A stretch of 64,000 nucleotides of DNA from JACOTK01 sp963743945 (GCA_963743945.1 CAVURO010000004.1:124001-188000), one strand, 5' to 3'; positions 16,216 to 25,207 are shown, counted from the stretch's first letter. Program-made: numbers and translations. The notes: generated from the sequence alone by a model not told the origin.

Positions 16216-18309
16216 TCACCTCTTGAGAATAATGTCGACCTTGGTTCCACGTACCACCTTCTGGCCGCTGTCGGGATCGGTGGAATCGGGCTTGCCCCGC
16301 CCGTTGCCGAAGACCTCCCCGACAACCAGGCCGGCGGCCTCGAGCCGATCGTAGGCCTCTTCCAGGGTCAGGCCCTTGATGGACGGGACGGTCACCAGAT
16401 CGGGGCCCTTCGAGACCACCACCGTCACCTTGGCGTCACGGGGAATCTCGCTGCCCGTCGCCTCATTGGTCCGAATCACCTCACCCGCTTTCACCGTCGG
16501 GTGGAACTCCTCGACCGCCGCCACACCCAGGCCGATCTTTGCAAGCTCCGCGGTCGCCTGTTCGAGCGTCATGCCGGCCAGGCCCGGCACCTGCCGAGGT
16601 GCCGGGCCGGCGGACAGGACAAGGTCGACCTTCGATCCCTTCGGCACGGCAGCGGGACGATCGACCTCACCGAACCGCCAGGTGAGCAGCTGCCCGGCGG
16701 GCGCCGCCTCGTCCGCCTGGGTCACCACGGCCCCCTTCCGGAGACCACCGGCGACCAGCACCGCCTCGACCTCGGGCTCGGTCCTGCCGACGATGTCCGG
16801 CGGCACGGCGACAGGAGGCGGGCCGTCCGAGACGATGAGGGTGATGCGACCCCCGTCGTCGAGACGTTCGCCGGCGGGCGGCTGCTGACTGACGACCGCT
16901 CCCTGCTGCACGGTCTCGTTGAAGGACCTCCTGACCGTGATCTTCCACGCCAATCCGTCTCCCGCCGCGCGCTGCGTCTCGGACAACCGCTGTTGCGCGT
17001 CCGCCAGAACCATGCTGTCGACGTTGGGGATGGTCGCACTCGCCGGCCGAAGTGCCTGCCAGACGAACCAACCTCCGCCGATCAGGCCCGCGACCAACAC
17101 GAGCGCCAGGCCGATCCGTAACCGGTTCGCCCTGCCCGACAGGCGCGACCCGTGACCGCCGCCTGCCGGTGACGGCCCGGCCGGTGGCTCCTCTGGCGTT
17201 GGCTGCCCTCCCGGTGACTGCCCTGGCGTTGACTGCCCTGGCGGTGACTGCCCTGACGGTGGTTGGCCGGCCCGGTCGATCGGGTGCCCGCCGTCGATCT
17301 TCTCCTGGTCGAAGAGGGCAACCCGTTTGGGGGAGGGGCGTCCCTGGCCGATGGGCAAACCGGCGTCGTCGGCGTCGGTGGACAGACGGGAGCCGGGCAT
17401 CATGGTCGCATCGCCGGGAGCGGTCGTCGCGCGAAGGTCGATCGCACCCACCAGGGGAAGTGGGGCATCGCTGCCGAGCCCGGGACCGGTGACGGCGGTG
17501 AGCGCCTCGATCACCTCGTGGGCAGTCGGACGATCCGCCGGAAGGGGTTGGCCCATGCGTTCGAGGATCGGACGGAGAGGACCCATCGCCTCGGGGACGG
17601 GCACCGCCTCGTTGCTGCGACGCATGATGATGCCTGCCATCGTCTCGGCAAGAAGGGGGACGGTGCCCGTCACCGCCTCGATCAGCACCAATCCGAGGGC
17701 ATAGATGTCCGCCTTTGTATCGAGTCGAACGCCCGTGGCCTGTTCGGGGACCGCGTACTTGACCGTACCGATCGGACCACCCCCCGGCTCGGTGAACGCT
17801 GCCTCGATCAGCGAGGAGGCGAGCCCGAAATCGGCGATGCGCAGTCGGCCGTCGTCGCCGAACAAGAGGTTGGCCGGCTTGATGTCGCGATGGACGTAAC
17901 CCTCGGCATGGGCGACCTTCAGCGCCTCCGCCGCCTCGATGCCCACCTTGCGCACCTGGGCAAGGCTCAGCCGGTACCCCGTGTCGAGCAGCGCTCGCAG
18001 ACTGCCACCGGCCAGGTACTCGAGCACGAGGTACGGTTCGTCCTCCTCGCCCTCGCTCCAGTCATGGACGCCGACGATGTTGGGATGGTTCAGCTTCGCG
18101 ATGGAACGGGCCTCCGCCCGGAATCGCCGGAGGAACACCGCGTCCTGAGCGATGCCCGAGTGCAACAGCTTGACCGCCACCTGGCGGTGCAGCCTGACGT
18201 CGTCGGCCAGGAAGACGTGAGCCGACGCACCTGCGCCGACGGGAGCGGTCAGACGATAGCGATCGCCGAGCACCCGTCCGATCTGGTCGGTCATCCTCGA
18301 CGTTGCCAC
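16216..18309 (-). CDS. Ser/Thr protein kinase with four PASTA domains (PknB-like)
   Basis: Transmembrane Hanks-type kinase, 697 aa. Kinase domain about residues 18-270 with GAGASAHVF, the ATP lysine in VAVKLL, catalytic VHRDIKPANLL and DFG. A Pro/Gly/Gln-rich linker includes five-residue repeats (QSPPG QSTPG QSPGG). One TM helix (LRIGLALVLVAGLIGGGWFVW), then four extracellular PASTA repeats, which in this family bind peptidoglycan fragments. The GTG at 18309 lies 6 nt behind TAGCCT and is preferred over the ATG at 18294. Unlike mycobacterial pknB it is not beside rodA, pbpA or a phosphatase. Confidence 0.93.
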   Translation of the reverse strand: MATSRMTDQIGRVLGDRYRLTAPVGAGASAHVFLADDVRLHRQVAVKLLHSGIAQDAVFLRRFRAEARSIAKLNHPNIVGVHDWSEGEEDEPYLVLEYLAGGSLRALLDTGYRLSLAQVRKVGIEAAEALKVAHAEGYVHRDIKPANLLFGDDGRLRIADFGLASSLIEAAFTEPGGGPIGTVKYAVPEQATGVRLDTKADIYALGLVLIEAVTGTVPLLAETMAGIIMRRSNEAVPVPEAMGPLRPILERMGQPLPADRPTAHEVIEALTAVTGPGLGSDAPLPLVGAIDLRATTAPGDATMMPGSRLSTDADDAGLPIGQGRPSPKRVALFDQEKIDGGHPIDRAGQPPSGQSPPGQSTPGQSPGGQPTPEEPPAGPSPAGGGHGSRLSGRANRLRIGLALVLVAGLIGGGWFVWQALRPASATIPNVDSMVLADAQQRLSETQRAAGDGLAWKITVRRSFNETVQQGAVVSQQPPAGERLDDGGRITLIVSDGPPPVAVPPDIVGRTEPEVEAVLVAGGLRKGAVVTQADEAAPAGQLLTWRFGEVDRPAAVPKGSKVDLVLSAGPAPRQVPGLAGMTLEQATAELAKIGLGVAAVEEFHPTVKAGEVIRTNEATGSEIPRDAKVTVVVSKGPDLVTVPSIKGLTLEEAYDRLEAAGLVVGEVFGNGRGKPDSTDPDSGQKVVRGTKVDIILKR

Positions 18310-18315
18310 GAAATC

Positions 18316-18321
18316 AGGCTA
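18316..18321 (-). promoter_or_regulatory. -10 box of the PASTA kinase gene (leaderless type)
   Basis: TAGCCT with 6 nt to the GTG start at 18309. Confidence 0.55.
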
Positions 18322-18418
18322 TCCCCTCTGCCGAGTGGCCTCATCGATGGCCCCGAAACCGGAGCCCGACCGGCGGCGAAGGCACGGAAACGCTGCCGGC
18401 GCTCCACCTTTGCTGTGT

Positions 18419-18424
18419 CATGAT
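18419..18424 (+). promoter_or_regulatory. Possible -10 box ahead of the gene at 18431
   Basis: CATGAT with 6 nt to the ATG at 18431. First base deviates from TANNNT; spacing is the same as at the other leaderless starts. Confidence 0.35.
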
Positions 18425-18430
18425 CGCGAA

Positions 18431-18916
18431 ATGGCCGCACCTTCCGAAAAGGGCCGAGCCCCGAGTCCCACGCTGCGCCAGGTTGTCACCACCGTGATCG
18501 TCGCCGCCGCGCTGGCCGGCTTTGTCTGGGCCTTCACCCTCGGCGACACCTCACCCACCGTACGTACGTCGGTCTCCGCCGTCGAGCGCTTCCTGCCGGC
18601 GGAGAACAGTTCGCTCGAGCTGCGTCAGACCCAGGTGGGCGTCGACCTCGCTCCCGGCTGGATTGGTGCGCTCCAGATCGACGACACCCCCATTCCCGAC
18701 GATCAGCTCAACTGCTTCGCCATCGAGAGCTGCGCGGCAAAGGCGTCCGGGGGGGTCGACCCACAGAACATCTTCTTCTTCGTCCCGGGCGAGGGAAAGG
18801 TCATCGACGAGTTGGGGCCCGGACCCCACTGCGCCACGGCCATGCTCACCCCGGTGGAGGGGACGACGACGAACACCGGCCCCCAATCCGTGAAGTGGTG
18901 CTTCAAGGTCGCCTGA
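18431..18916 (+). CDS. Hypothetical single-pass membrane or secreted protein
   Basis: 161 aa, family not recognised. One hydrophobic segment near the N-terminus (VVTTVIVAAALAGFVWAFTL, about residues 17-36) is followed by a roughly 120-residue domain outside the membrane. That domain has four cysteines (DQLNCFAIESC, GPHCATAM, VKWCFKV) that could form two disulfides. No enzyme motif is visible. The ATG at 18431 is chosen because the upstream part of the frame is arginine-rich and overlaps the kinase promoter. Its stop codon is duplicated: GCCTGACC occurs at 18911 and again 14 bp later. Confidence 0.65.
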   Translation: MAAPSEKGRAPSPTLRQVVTTVIVAAALAGFVWAFTLGDTSPTVRTSVSAVERFLPAENSSLELRQTQVGVDLAPGWIGALQIDDTPIPDDQLNCFAIESCAAKASGGVDPQNIFFFVPGEGKVIDELGPGPHCATAMLTPVEGTTTNTGPQSVKWCFKVA

Positions 18917-19028
18917 CCGCCCATGCCTGACCACCGAGCCACCGCTGCAGCGTCTCGGTCGTCCACTTCGCCACGCCGGTGCCGAGGAAAGTCGCTGTCG
19001 TTCGTTCCAGCAGCCGACCGATCGAAAC

Positions 19029-19042
19029 GCTATAACCATAGC
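19029..19042. promoter_or_regulatory. Inverted repeat ahead of the antitoxin promoter, candidate operator
   Basis: GCTAT-AACC-ATAGC, a perfect 5-bp inverted repeat directly upstream of the -35 box of the antitoxin gene. Antitoxins of this kind commonly bind palindromes in their own promoters; binding here is inferred. Confidence 0.4.
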
Positions 19043-19046
19043 TGCC

Positions 19047-19074
19047 TTGCGATTTGGTCGAATTAAGGTACGAT
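19047..19074 (+). promoter_or_regulatory. Promoter of the antitoxin gene at 19081
   Basis: -35 TTGCGA (19047-19052), 16-bp spacer, -10 TACGAT (19069-19074), then 6 nt to the ATG. One of the few promoters in the window where both boxes are recognisable. Confidence 0.65.
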
Positions 19075-19080
19075 ACGGGC

Positions 19081-19464
19081 ATGGCAATCACCCACCAACT
19101 CGACGAGCTGCTCGCCATGCTCGACGCCGACGCCCGTCTCGTCGACGGGGATGGCCACGAGATCGCGCTCGGCGAAGACGTCGCCGAAGCGTTCCAGGCA
19201 GCCATCGCCGAGATGCGCGCCGGCGACACCGACGAACTCACGACGCAGGAAGCGGCTCGACTCATCGGCGTATCCCGACCAACGCTGATTCGCCTGCTTG
19301 ACACCGGAGTGCTCGCGTTCCGACGCACCAACGGCACTCACGGTCACCGCCGCATCTCGCGACGCGACGCGCTCGCCTATCTGCGCGCCGACCTCCAACG
19401 CCGCCGCCAAGCACTCGACGAGCTCGCAGCCGACGCCGAGGCATTCGGCTTCTTCGACAACTGA
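19081..19464 (+). CDS. Antitoxin with excisionase-type HTH domain (orphan)
   Basis: 127 aa. The helix-turn-helix lies in TTQEAARLIGVSRPTLIRLL and is followed by the wing GHRRISRRDALAYL, the MerR/excisionase type used by antitoxins of PIN toxins. It resembles in layout the antitoxin at 46917-47324 (TTQQAADLLNVSRPYLVGLV). It is followed 31 bp later by the first 17-20 codons of a PIN toxin that then loses its similarity, so the antitoxin is probably an orphan. A leaderless start and an upstream palindrome suggest it still regulates itself. Confidence 0.75.
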   Translation: MAITHQLDELLAMLDADARLVDGDGHEIALGEDVAEAFQAAIAEMRAGDTDELTTQEAARLIGVSRPTLIRLLDTGVLAFRRTNGTHGHRRISRRDALAYLRADLQRRRQALDELAADAEAFGFFDN

Positions 19465-19495
19465 TCCTCCCGTACGCACTCGTCCGACTCAGCCA

Positions 19496-19648
19496 ATGAA
19501 CCGCAACCGCCCGGTCAAGGGATCACTCGTTCTGCTCGACGCGAACGTGCTCTACCCGACCTCGAACCGGCCAGAATCGAGCGCCGCTTCAAGGCCTTAC
19601 GAGCAGCCACCGACGGCCACGACCAGCCCGTCGCCCGCCGCTTCGTGA
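19496..19648 (+). pseudogene. Remnant of a PIN-domain toxin
   Basis: The frame starts MNRNRPVKGSLVLLDANVLYP and matches the start of the intact PIN toxin at 46350-46910 (ALLDANVLYP), including the first catalytic Asp. Immediately after this motif the sequence becomes unrelated low-complexity (Ser/Pro/Ala) and stops after 50 codons, so the other acidic residues of the PIN site are missing. From about 19565 another frame reads more like protein (ARIERRFKALRAATDGHD), which hints at an internal deletion or frameshift. Position right after an antitoxin supports a decayed toxin. Confidence 0.6.
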
Positions 19649-19736
19649 CCCCGACTGTTGACCACCAGTGTCGCCACCCCAACTCCCATCCAACTCGAAG
19701 ACAGCCACCGCCGCGGATACGGGCGGTCCTGAAGGC

Positions 19737-21782
19737 TCAGCTCGGCAGCTCGCCCGTCTCGAGCAGCCGCACGAAGGCCGGCTCCTCGATGACCGGGACA
19801 CCGAGTTGCGTGGCCTTCGTCAGCTTCGAGGCGCCAGGGGCCTCGCCGACGACGACGGCGGTGGTCCTTGTCGAGACGCTTCCGGGCGACGAGCCGCCGC
19901 GGGACTTGATGGCCTCTTCGGCCTCGTCGCGACTGAAGCCCGCCAGTGTTCCGGTGACCACGATCGACTGACCGACCAGCACCTGGGGCGCGCTCGGCGC
20001 GTCGACCCGTCCCATCTCGACGCCGGCGCTGCGAAGCCTGTCGACCAGCGAGGTGTTGGCGTCGAGCGAGAAGAAGTCCACCACGCTCTGCGCAATGATC
20101 CCACCGATGCCCTCGACCTGGGCCAGCTCGTCGACGGACGCGGCCGCGATGCGATCGAGGTGGCCGAACGCACGTGCCAGGAGCCCCGCTCCGGTTGGGC
20201 CCAGGTGGCGAATGTTCAGCGCAAAGAGCAGGTTGGCCAGAGGGCGCGTTCGCGAGCCATGGATCGCCTCGATCAGATTGCCCGCCGAGATCGACCCGAA
20301 CCCGTCGAGGTCGATCACATCGGCGACGCTCAGGCGGTACAGGTCACCGGGGTCGGCGACCAGCCCGGCATCCAGCAGTTGAGCCGCCGTACGCTCCCCG
20401 AGGTGCTCGATGTCCATGGCGGCGCGGGAACCGAAGTGCTCGAGACGGGCCAGACGTTGTGCGGGACACTCGACGTTGATGCAGAAGGTGTCGCTCGCAC
20501 CCTCATCTCGCACAAGCACCTCACCGCAACGAGGGCATGACCGGGGGAAGGTCCAGGCGGGCAGGCCATCGGGCCGCTCGCTCAACACCGGCTTGACGAC
20601 CTCGGGAATGACATCTCCCGCCTTGTGCACGATCACCACGTCACCGGGTCGCAGGTCCTTCGCCCGGACCTGGTCCTCGTTGTGCAGGGTCGCCTGGGAG
20701 ACCGTCGAACCCGCGACCACGACAGGCTCGAGCTGGGCGAAGGGCGTCGCACGACCGGTGCGCCCGATCGAGACCATGATCGAGAGCAGCCTGGTGGTCC
20801 GCTCCTCGGGCGGGAACTTGTAGGCGATGGCCCAGCGTGGGGCCTTCGAGGTCATGCCCAGCTCGGCGCGCAGCGCGAGGTCGTCGACCTTGACCACCAC
20901 GCCGTCGATCTCGTAGTCGAGGTCGTGACGGTGCTCGAGCCAGTGCCGACAGAAGGTGCGGACACCCTCGAGCGAGTCGACCGTGCGAATCTCGGGGTTC
21001 ACCGGAAGGCCCAGGTCCGCGAGCCAGGCGAGGGTCTCCGTGTGGGTCGCGAGACGTCGTCCGCCCTCCATCGCCCCGATGTCATAGGAGAACAGCGCCA
21101 ACTCGCGACTTGCCGTGACCGAGGGGTCCTTCTGGCGAAGCGATCCAGCCGAGGAGTTCCGCGGGTTGGCGAACAGCCGATCTCCCTTCGCCGCCTGGCG
21201 CTTGTTCAACGCCTCGAAGGCCGAGACGGGCATGAAGACCTCCCCCCGGACCTCCATGAGCGTCGGGACGTCGCCGGTCAGATGACCCGGAACGCTCGCG
21301 ATCGTCCGCACGTTCTCGGTGACGTCCTCACCGACCCGCCCGTCGCCTCGCGTCCCCGCCTGGACGTAGCGACCCCCCTCGTAGCGAAGCGACATCGCCA
21401 CGCCGTCGATCTTCAACTCGCAGACGAACGATCCTGCCCGAGAGGCCCGGCGCTCCAGACGTTCGCCCCATGCATCGAGCTCCTCGAACGAAAAGGCGTT
21501 CTCCAGAGACATCATCGGCACCTCGTGCACCACCGGGGTGAAGAGCGACGACGGAGCGGCGCCCACCCGCTGGGTCGGCGAGTCCGGCGTCACCAGCTCA
21601 GGATGTGCAGCCTCCACGGCCAACAGACGACCCACGAGCGCGTCGAACTCGGAATCGGCGATCTCCGGGTCGTCCAGGTGATGGTAGCGGTCGTTGTGGT
21701 GGGCGATCTCGGCCGTGAGCCGTGCTGCCATGGCCGCCGGGTCCTCGCCGAGCACATGGGCGGGACATGCGCAGGCGGACAT
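19737..21782 (-). CDS. ligA: NAD-dependent DNA ligase
   Basis: Seals nicks during replication and repair using NAD; 681 aa. Domains in order: Ia domain (YHHLDDPEIADSEFDAL), adenylation domain with the nucleophilic lysine in CELKIDGVAMSLRYEGG, OB fold, four-cysteine zinc finger (CPRCGEVLVRDEG and FCINVECPAQ), helix-hairpin-helix repeats and a C-terminal BRCT domain (GQSIVVTGTLAGFSRDEAE). The ATG at 21782 sits 7 nt behind TAGCCT, which favours it over an in-frame GTG at 21806. Confidence 0.96.
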   Translation of the reverse strand: MSACACPAHVLGEDPAAMAARLTAEIAHHNDRYHHLDDPEIADSEFDALVGRLLAVEAAHPELVTPDSPTQRVGAAPSSLFTPVVHEVPMMSLENAFSFEELDAWGERLERRASRAGSFVCELKIDGVAMSLRYEGGRYVQAGTRGDGRVGEDVTENVRTIASVPGHLTGDVPTLMEVRGEVFMPVSAFEALNKRQAAKGDRLFANPRNSSAGSLRQKDPSVTASRELALFSYDIGAMEGGRRLATHTETLAWLADLGLPVNPEIRTVDSLEGVRTFCRHWLEHRHDLDYEIDGVVVKVDDLALRAELGMTSKAPRWAIAYKFPPEERTTRLLSIMVSIGRTGRATPFAQLEPVVVAGSTVSQATLHNEDQVRAKDLRPGDVVIVHKAGDVIPEVVKPVLSERPDGLPAWTFPRSCPRCGEVLVRDEGASDTFCINVECPAQRLARLEHFGSRAAMDIEHLGERTAAQLLDAGLVADPGDLYRLSVADVIDLDGFGSISAGNLIEAIHGSRTRPLANLLFALNIRHLGPTGAGLLARAFGHLDRIAAASVDELAQVEGIGGIIAQSVVDFFSLDANTSLVDRLRSAGVEMGRVDAPSAPQVLVGQSIVVTGTLAGFSRDEAEEAIKSRGGSSPGSVSTRTTAVVVGEAPGASKLTKATQLGVPVIEEPAFVRLLETGELPS

Positions 21783-21789
21783 GGCGCCC

Positions 21790-21795
21790 AGGCTA
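21790..21795 (-). promoter_or_regulatory. -10 box of ligA (leaderless type)
   Basis: TAGCCT with 7 nt to the ligA ATG at 21782. Confidence 0.55.
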
Positions 21796-21888
21796 TTGGC
21801 CGACACCGATCGTTGCCGGCTCGGGCCTTTCGCCTCTTCATGCGGCTCCTACTTGGCCTTTCGTCCGTTCCTGAGTCAATCTCGACGG

Positions 21889-22812
21889 ATGATCTCGCCC
21901 CGTGGCATCCAGTGGCTGTTGCGCCTCGGCTGGGTCGTCCTGCCGTTCATCGCGGGACCGACGTTGGCCGACGCGCTCCATGACTGGTCCGTGCCGCTTC
22001 GCACGACGGCTTCGGTCGGGCTGTGGGTTGCGTGGGCGTTGGGCGTGGTGGCCGCGGTGATTCCCGGCACGCCCGGTCTCGTGATCCTGCGGGTCATCGC
22101 CCTCGGCGCCCCCGTGGTGGGCGTCGCCGCACTCGTGGATCAGTCGGCCGGTCCCCTCGGGCCCGCCCTCGCCGCGGCCGTTGCCCTGCTGGCGTTCACC
22201 CCCCAGATCGGCGAGATCGCGATCAACGCCGGCTCCTACGGCGATGAGCGGCGCTACATGTTGCGACCACCCGGCGCCCTCTATCTGGGCCCCCTGCTCG
22301 TGGCCTGGGTGCTGATCGCCCTGGCCGTGACCGCAGGGCCGCTGCTGCTCGCCGACCGCCGGTGGGTGGCCGGAGGGCTCTCGATCGCCGTGGGCGTGCC
22401 CGTGGTTGCCGTCCTGATGCGTGCCTTCCACAGCCTGTGCCAACGTTGGATCGTCTTCGTGCCCGCCGGGGTCGTGCTCAAGGACCACCACGCCGTCGTG
22501 GACCCGGTCCTCTTTCGTCGCTCGGAGATCGAGTTGTTGCACCCGGCCCCCGTAGGCACGGACGCCCTCAACCTGACCAGCAACTCGCCGGGCCTTGCGC
22601 TGGAGCTTCGCCTGCGGGAGAAGGTTCCCATGATGCGCGTGATGCCCGGCCGCCAGGCTTCGCAACCCGGCAAGGCGGCCCGGCTCCTCTTCACCCCGAC
22701 CCGACCCGGAGCCGTGCTCGCGGCGGCAAGCGCCCATCGGGTGTGCGTGGACCCTGCCGCGGTTGCCCACGTCGGTCACCTCGCCGCTGACCCCGACGAG
22801 CATGACGACTGA
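21889..22812 (+). CDS. Conserved membrane protein of unknown function
   Basis: 307 aa from the ATG at 21889. About five or six hydrophobic segments fill the first two thirds (LLRLGWVVLPFIAGPTLADA, LWVAWALGVVAAVIPG, ALAAAVALLAF, LGPLLVAWVLIALAVTAGPLL, LSIAVGVPVVAVLM). A soluble C-terminal third follows with FVPAGVVLKDHHAVVDPVLF. No catalytic motif is seen. It diverges from ligA over 106 bp. The stop codon lies inside a 16-bp tandem repeat. Confidence 0.7.
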   Translation: MISPRGIQWLLRLGWVVLPFIAGPTLADALHDWSVPLRTTASVGLWVAWALGVVAAVIPGTPGLVILRVIALGAPVVGVAALVDQSAGPLGPALAAAVALLAFTPQIGEIAINAGSYGDERRYMLRPPGALYLGPLLVAWVLIALAVTAGPLLLADRRWVAGGLSIAVGVPVVAVLMRAFHSLCQRWIVFVPAGVVLKDHHAVVDPVLFRRSEIELLHPAPVGTDALNLTSNSPGLALELRLREKVPMMRVMPGRQASQPGKAARLLFTPTRPGAVLAAASAHRVCVDPAAVAHVGHLAADPDEHDD

Positions 22813-22836
22813 CGAGCATGACGACTGACGAGCATG
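22795..22836. repeat. 16-bp tandem repeat spanning a stop codon
   Basis: Unit GACGAGCATGACGACT, two full copies plus 10 bp. The TGA of the membrane-protein gene (22810-22812) spans the joint of copies 1 and 2 and recurs 16 bp later at 22826, in another frame. Confidence 0.9.
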
Positions 22837-22864
22837 CCGATGAGCCCGAGCCGGCGGCCGGGGA

Positions 22865-23944
22865 TCAGGTCGAGGACTCAGCCGCGTCGGACCTCGCCCG
22901 TCGGGCCATCCCACCGACGACGACCTCGTCGTTGCGATACAGCACGACGCTCTGACCGGCCGCGACGCGCCGGGAGGGCTTGTCGAAACGCACGGTGGCG
23001 GTCATCGGGTCGAACGTGGCCGCCACGGGCTCACCGTGCGCGCTGCACTGTGCGAGGACGGGAAACACCTGTGCGAAATCGGGAGCGTGCCCGTCGTCGA
23101 CCCAGGACAACCTGGTCAGCGTGACCTCGTCGATCAACAGGCCCTCGGCCACGTCCACCACGACCCTCGCCCCCGCCACATCGACGTCGACGACGTATCG
23201 GGGAACCCCGCCGCCCGCCAGACCAAGACCCTTGCGCTGGCCCACGGTGACCAACTCGACCGCCGTCACCGTGCCAAGTGCTCGACCGGCCGTGTCGACC
23301 ACCGTCGCCGGCGTGAAGGAAAGCCGCTCGGCGAGAAACTCCTCCCGACCCCCCTGCGAGGTGATGAAACAGACATCCTGGCTGTCGGGTTTGGACGCCG
23401 TACGCAAACCGAGCGCCGCTGCGCGCCGGCGCACCTCGAGCTTGGTCAGTCGACCGACGGGCAACAACGTGCGGGCCAACTGCGCCTGGCCCAGCATGTA
23501 CAGCACGTAGCTCTGATCCTTCGCCCGATCCGCGCCGCGCCGCAGCTGCCACCGAGCACCCTCATGGGCGACCACCGCATGGTGTCCCGTGGCAACGGCA
23601 TCGAAGCCGAGCGCGTCGGCCCGCTGCAACAGACGATCGAACTTGAGCGAGCGATTGCACTCGATGCAGGGGTTGGGCGTCTCGCCCGCGGCGTGCGAGG
23701 CGACGTAAGGGGCGACGACCGAAGCATCGAAGTCGTCACCGAAGTTGAAGACGAAATGATCGATGCCCAGCTGCTGAGCCACCCGCCGTGCGTCATCGAC
23801 ATCGGCCACCGAGCAACAACCGGAGTCGCCGGCGCCGCCCCACAGGCGCATGGTGCAGCCCGTCACCTCGTGACCCTCGTCGAGCAGCATCGCTGCCGCC
23901 ACCGACGAGTCCACCCCGCCGCTCATCGCGCACAGCACCTTCAT
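22865..23944 (-). CDS. mnmA: tRNA-specific 2-thiouridylase
   Basis: ATP-dependent thiolation of U34 in tRNA Lys, Glu and Gln; 359 aa. The PP-loop is AMSGGVDSSVAAAML (residues 6-20). Catalytic cysteines lie in ETPNPCIECNRSLKF and KPDSQDVCFI; the C-terminal OB-like domain ends GQSVVLYRNDEVVVGGMA. The start ATG at 23944 has GAGGGCGG upstream. A cysteine desulfurase gene lies 102 bp upstream on the same strand and can provide the persulfide sulfur. Confidence 0.95.
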   Translation of the reverse strand: MKVLCAMSGGVDSSVAAAMLLDEGHEVTGCTMRLWGGAGDSGCCSVADVDDARRVAQQLGIDHFVFNFGDDFDASVVAPYVASHAAGETPNPCIECNRSLKFDRLLQRADALGFDAVATGHHAVVAHEGARWQLRRGADRAKDQSYVLYMLGQAQLARTLLPVGRLTKLEVRRRAAALGLRTASKPDSQDVCFITSQGGREEFLAERLSFTPATVVDTAGRALGTVTAVELVTVGQRKGLGLAGGGVPRYVVDVDVAGARVVVDVAEGLLIDEVTLTRLSWVDDGHAPDFAQVFPVLAQCSAHGEPVAATFDPMTATVRFDKPSRRVAAGQSVVLYRNDEVVVGGMARRARSDAAESST

Positions 23945-23989
23945 CGATCCGCCCTCATGGTCCCACCGTCATCCTGGCTCCCGTAGCGC

Positions 23990-24050
23990 GTCATCATCGC
24001 ACCGCCGCCCGTCCTGGCTCCCGCCGAGTCATCGCACCGCCGCCCGTCAT
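23990..24050. repeat. Tandem duplication spanning the cysteine desulfurase stop codon
   Basis: The string CATCGCACCGCCGCCCGTC occurs twice about 37 bp apart (from 23994 and 24030), with CCTGGCTCCCG also repeated around it. The stop codon of the desulfurase (minus-strand TGA, 24049-24047) lies at the edge of the second copy. It fills the mnmA-desulfurase spacer. Confidence 0.75.
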
Positions 24051-25195
24051 GGCCGAACGGCCAGTGGGCTGCGATCCCGCAGTCGGGCGACCAGAGCGGG
24101 AATGACCTCCAACGCGCGATCGACGTCGGCCTCGGCCGTCGTCCATCCGAGGGAAAGTCGTAGCGAGCCGACCGCCAACTCGGTGGAAACCCCCATCGCA
24201 CGCAGCACGTGCGATGGCGCCATCGCGCCGCTCGCGCACGAGGAGGCGGCGGTCGCACAGATGCCGGCCTGGTCCATCAGGACCAGCAGCGCCTCGGTCT
24301 CGACGTCGGCCAACAGCAACGAGCACGAGCCTGCCACCTTGTTCGACCGATCGCCCGACTCCGTGCAGCCGGCGACCGTCGAGGTCAGTCCATCGGCCAG
24401 TCGATCACGCAGACGGGCGACCCGGGCGACCGTCGAGGTTCGCTCGCGCACCGTGGCCGCCAACGCGGCGGCCATGCCGACGATGCCGGCCACGTTCTGG
24501 GTGCCGCTTCGCCGCTCCCGCTCCTGGCCGCCGCCTCGCAACAGCGGGGTCAGGGTGATGCCCTCTCGTATCGCAAGAGCGCCCACCCCCTGGGGACCAC
24601 CGAACTTGTGGGCGCTCAGGGCAAGCAGGTCCACCCCTGCGGCAAGGTCGGCAACGTCCAGCCACGGGATGGCCTGGACCACATCGCTGTGCACCACGGC
24701 CCCCGGGGCGTGCTCGGCCACAAGGCGCACCACCTCGGCAACGGGCTGGATCGTCCCCACCTCGTTGTTGGCCAGCATCACGCTCACCAGGCAGACCTCG
24801 TCGTCGAGCACCTCGACCAGCTCGTCCAGATCGAGGCGACCGCCGGGGTCGACGCCCACGGTCCTTCCCCCGAGCGCCTCGACGGCGTCCAACACCGCAT
24901 GGTGCTCCACGGCGCTGCACACCACGGTGCCTCGACGTTGGCCCACGACCCCGGTGACCGCCAGGTTGTCGGCCTCGGTTCCTCCGCTGGTGAACACGAT
25001 CTCACGAGGCATGCACCCCAGGCACTCGGCGACCACATCACGCGCCTCGTCGATGGCCTTGCGCGCCGCTCGGGCAAAGCTGTGGCTGCCGGAGGGGTTC
25101 CCATAGCGCTCGCGCAACCACGGAAGCATGGCCTCGAACGCATCGGGCCTCACCGGCGTCGTCGCCGCATGATCGAGATAGGTCGTCGTCACCAC
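24047..25195 (-). CDS. Cysteine desulfurase (NifS/IscS family)
   Basis: PLP enzyme that takes sulfur from cysteine as an enzyme-bound persulfide; 382 aa. Visible: YLDHAATTPVRP at the start, the His stacking on PLP in SAVEHHAVLD, the Schiff-base lysine in LSAHKFGGPQGVGAL, RSGTQNVAGIVG and the sulfur-carrying cysteine in ASSCASGAMAPSHVL. The placement ahead of mnmA points to tRNA thiolation, with Fe-S assembly as a possible second role. The GTG at 25195 is 6 nt behind TAGCCT. Confidence 0.93.
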   Translation of the reverse strand: MVTTTYLDHAATTPVRPDAFEAMLPWLRERYGNPSGSHSFARAARKAIDEARDVVAECLGCMPREIVFTSGGTEADNLAVTGVVGQRRGTVVCSAVEHHAVLDAVEALGGRTVGVDPGGRLDLDELVEVLDDEVCLVSVMLANNEVGTIQPVAEVVRLVAEHAPGAVVHSDVVQAIPWLDVADLAAGVDLLALSAHKFGGPQGVGALAIREGITLTPLLRGGGQERERRSGTQNVAGIVGMAAALAATVRERTSTVARVARLRDRLADGLTSTVAGCTESGDRSNKVAGSCSLLLADVETEALLVLMDQAGICATAASSCASGAMAPSHVLRAMGVSTELAVGSLRLSLGWTTAEADVDRALEVIPALVARLRDRSPLAVRP

Positions 25196-25201
25196 CTCCC
25201 C

Positions 25202-25207
25202 AGGCTA
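25202..25207 (-). promoter_or_regulatory. -10 box of the cysteine desulfurase/mnmA operon (leaderless type)
   Basis: TAGCCT with 6 nt to the GTG at 25195. Upstream, 25245-25290 holds an imperfect 15-bp repeat of CCTGCGTTCCAC. Confidence 0.5.

Noticed and set aside
18903..19080. Minus-strand frame ending KWTTETLQRWLGGQAWAVRRP as a possible gene remnant
   Set aside because: It overlaps the stop of a plus-strand gene and the antitoxin promoter, has no start or ribosome site of its own, and matches no family I recognise.
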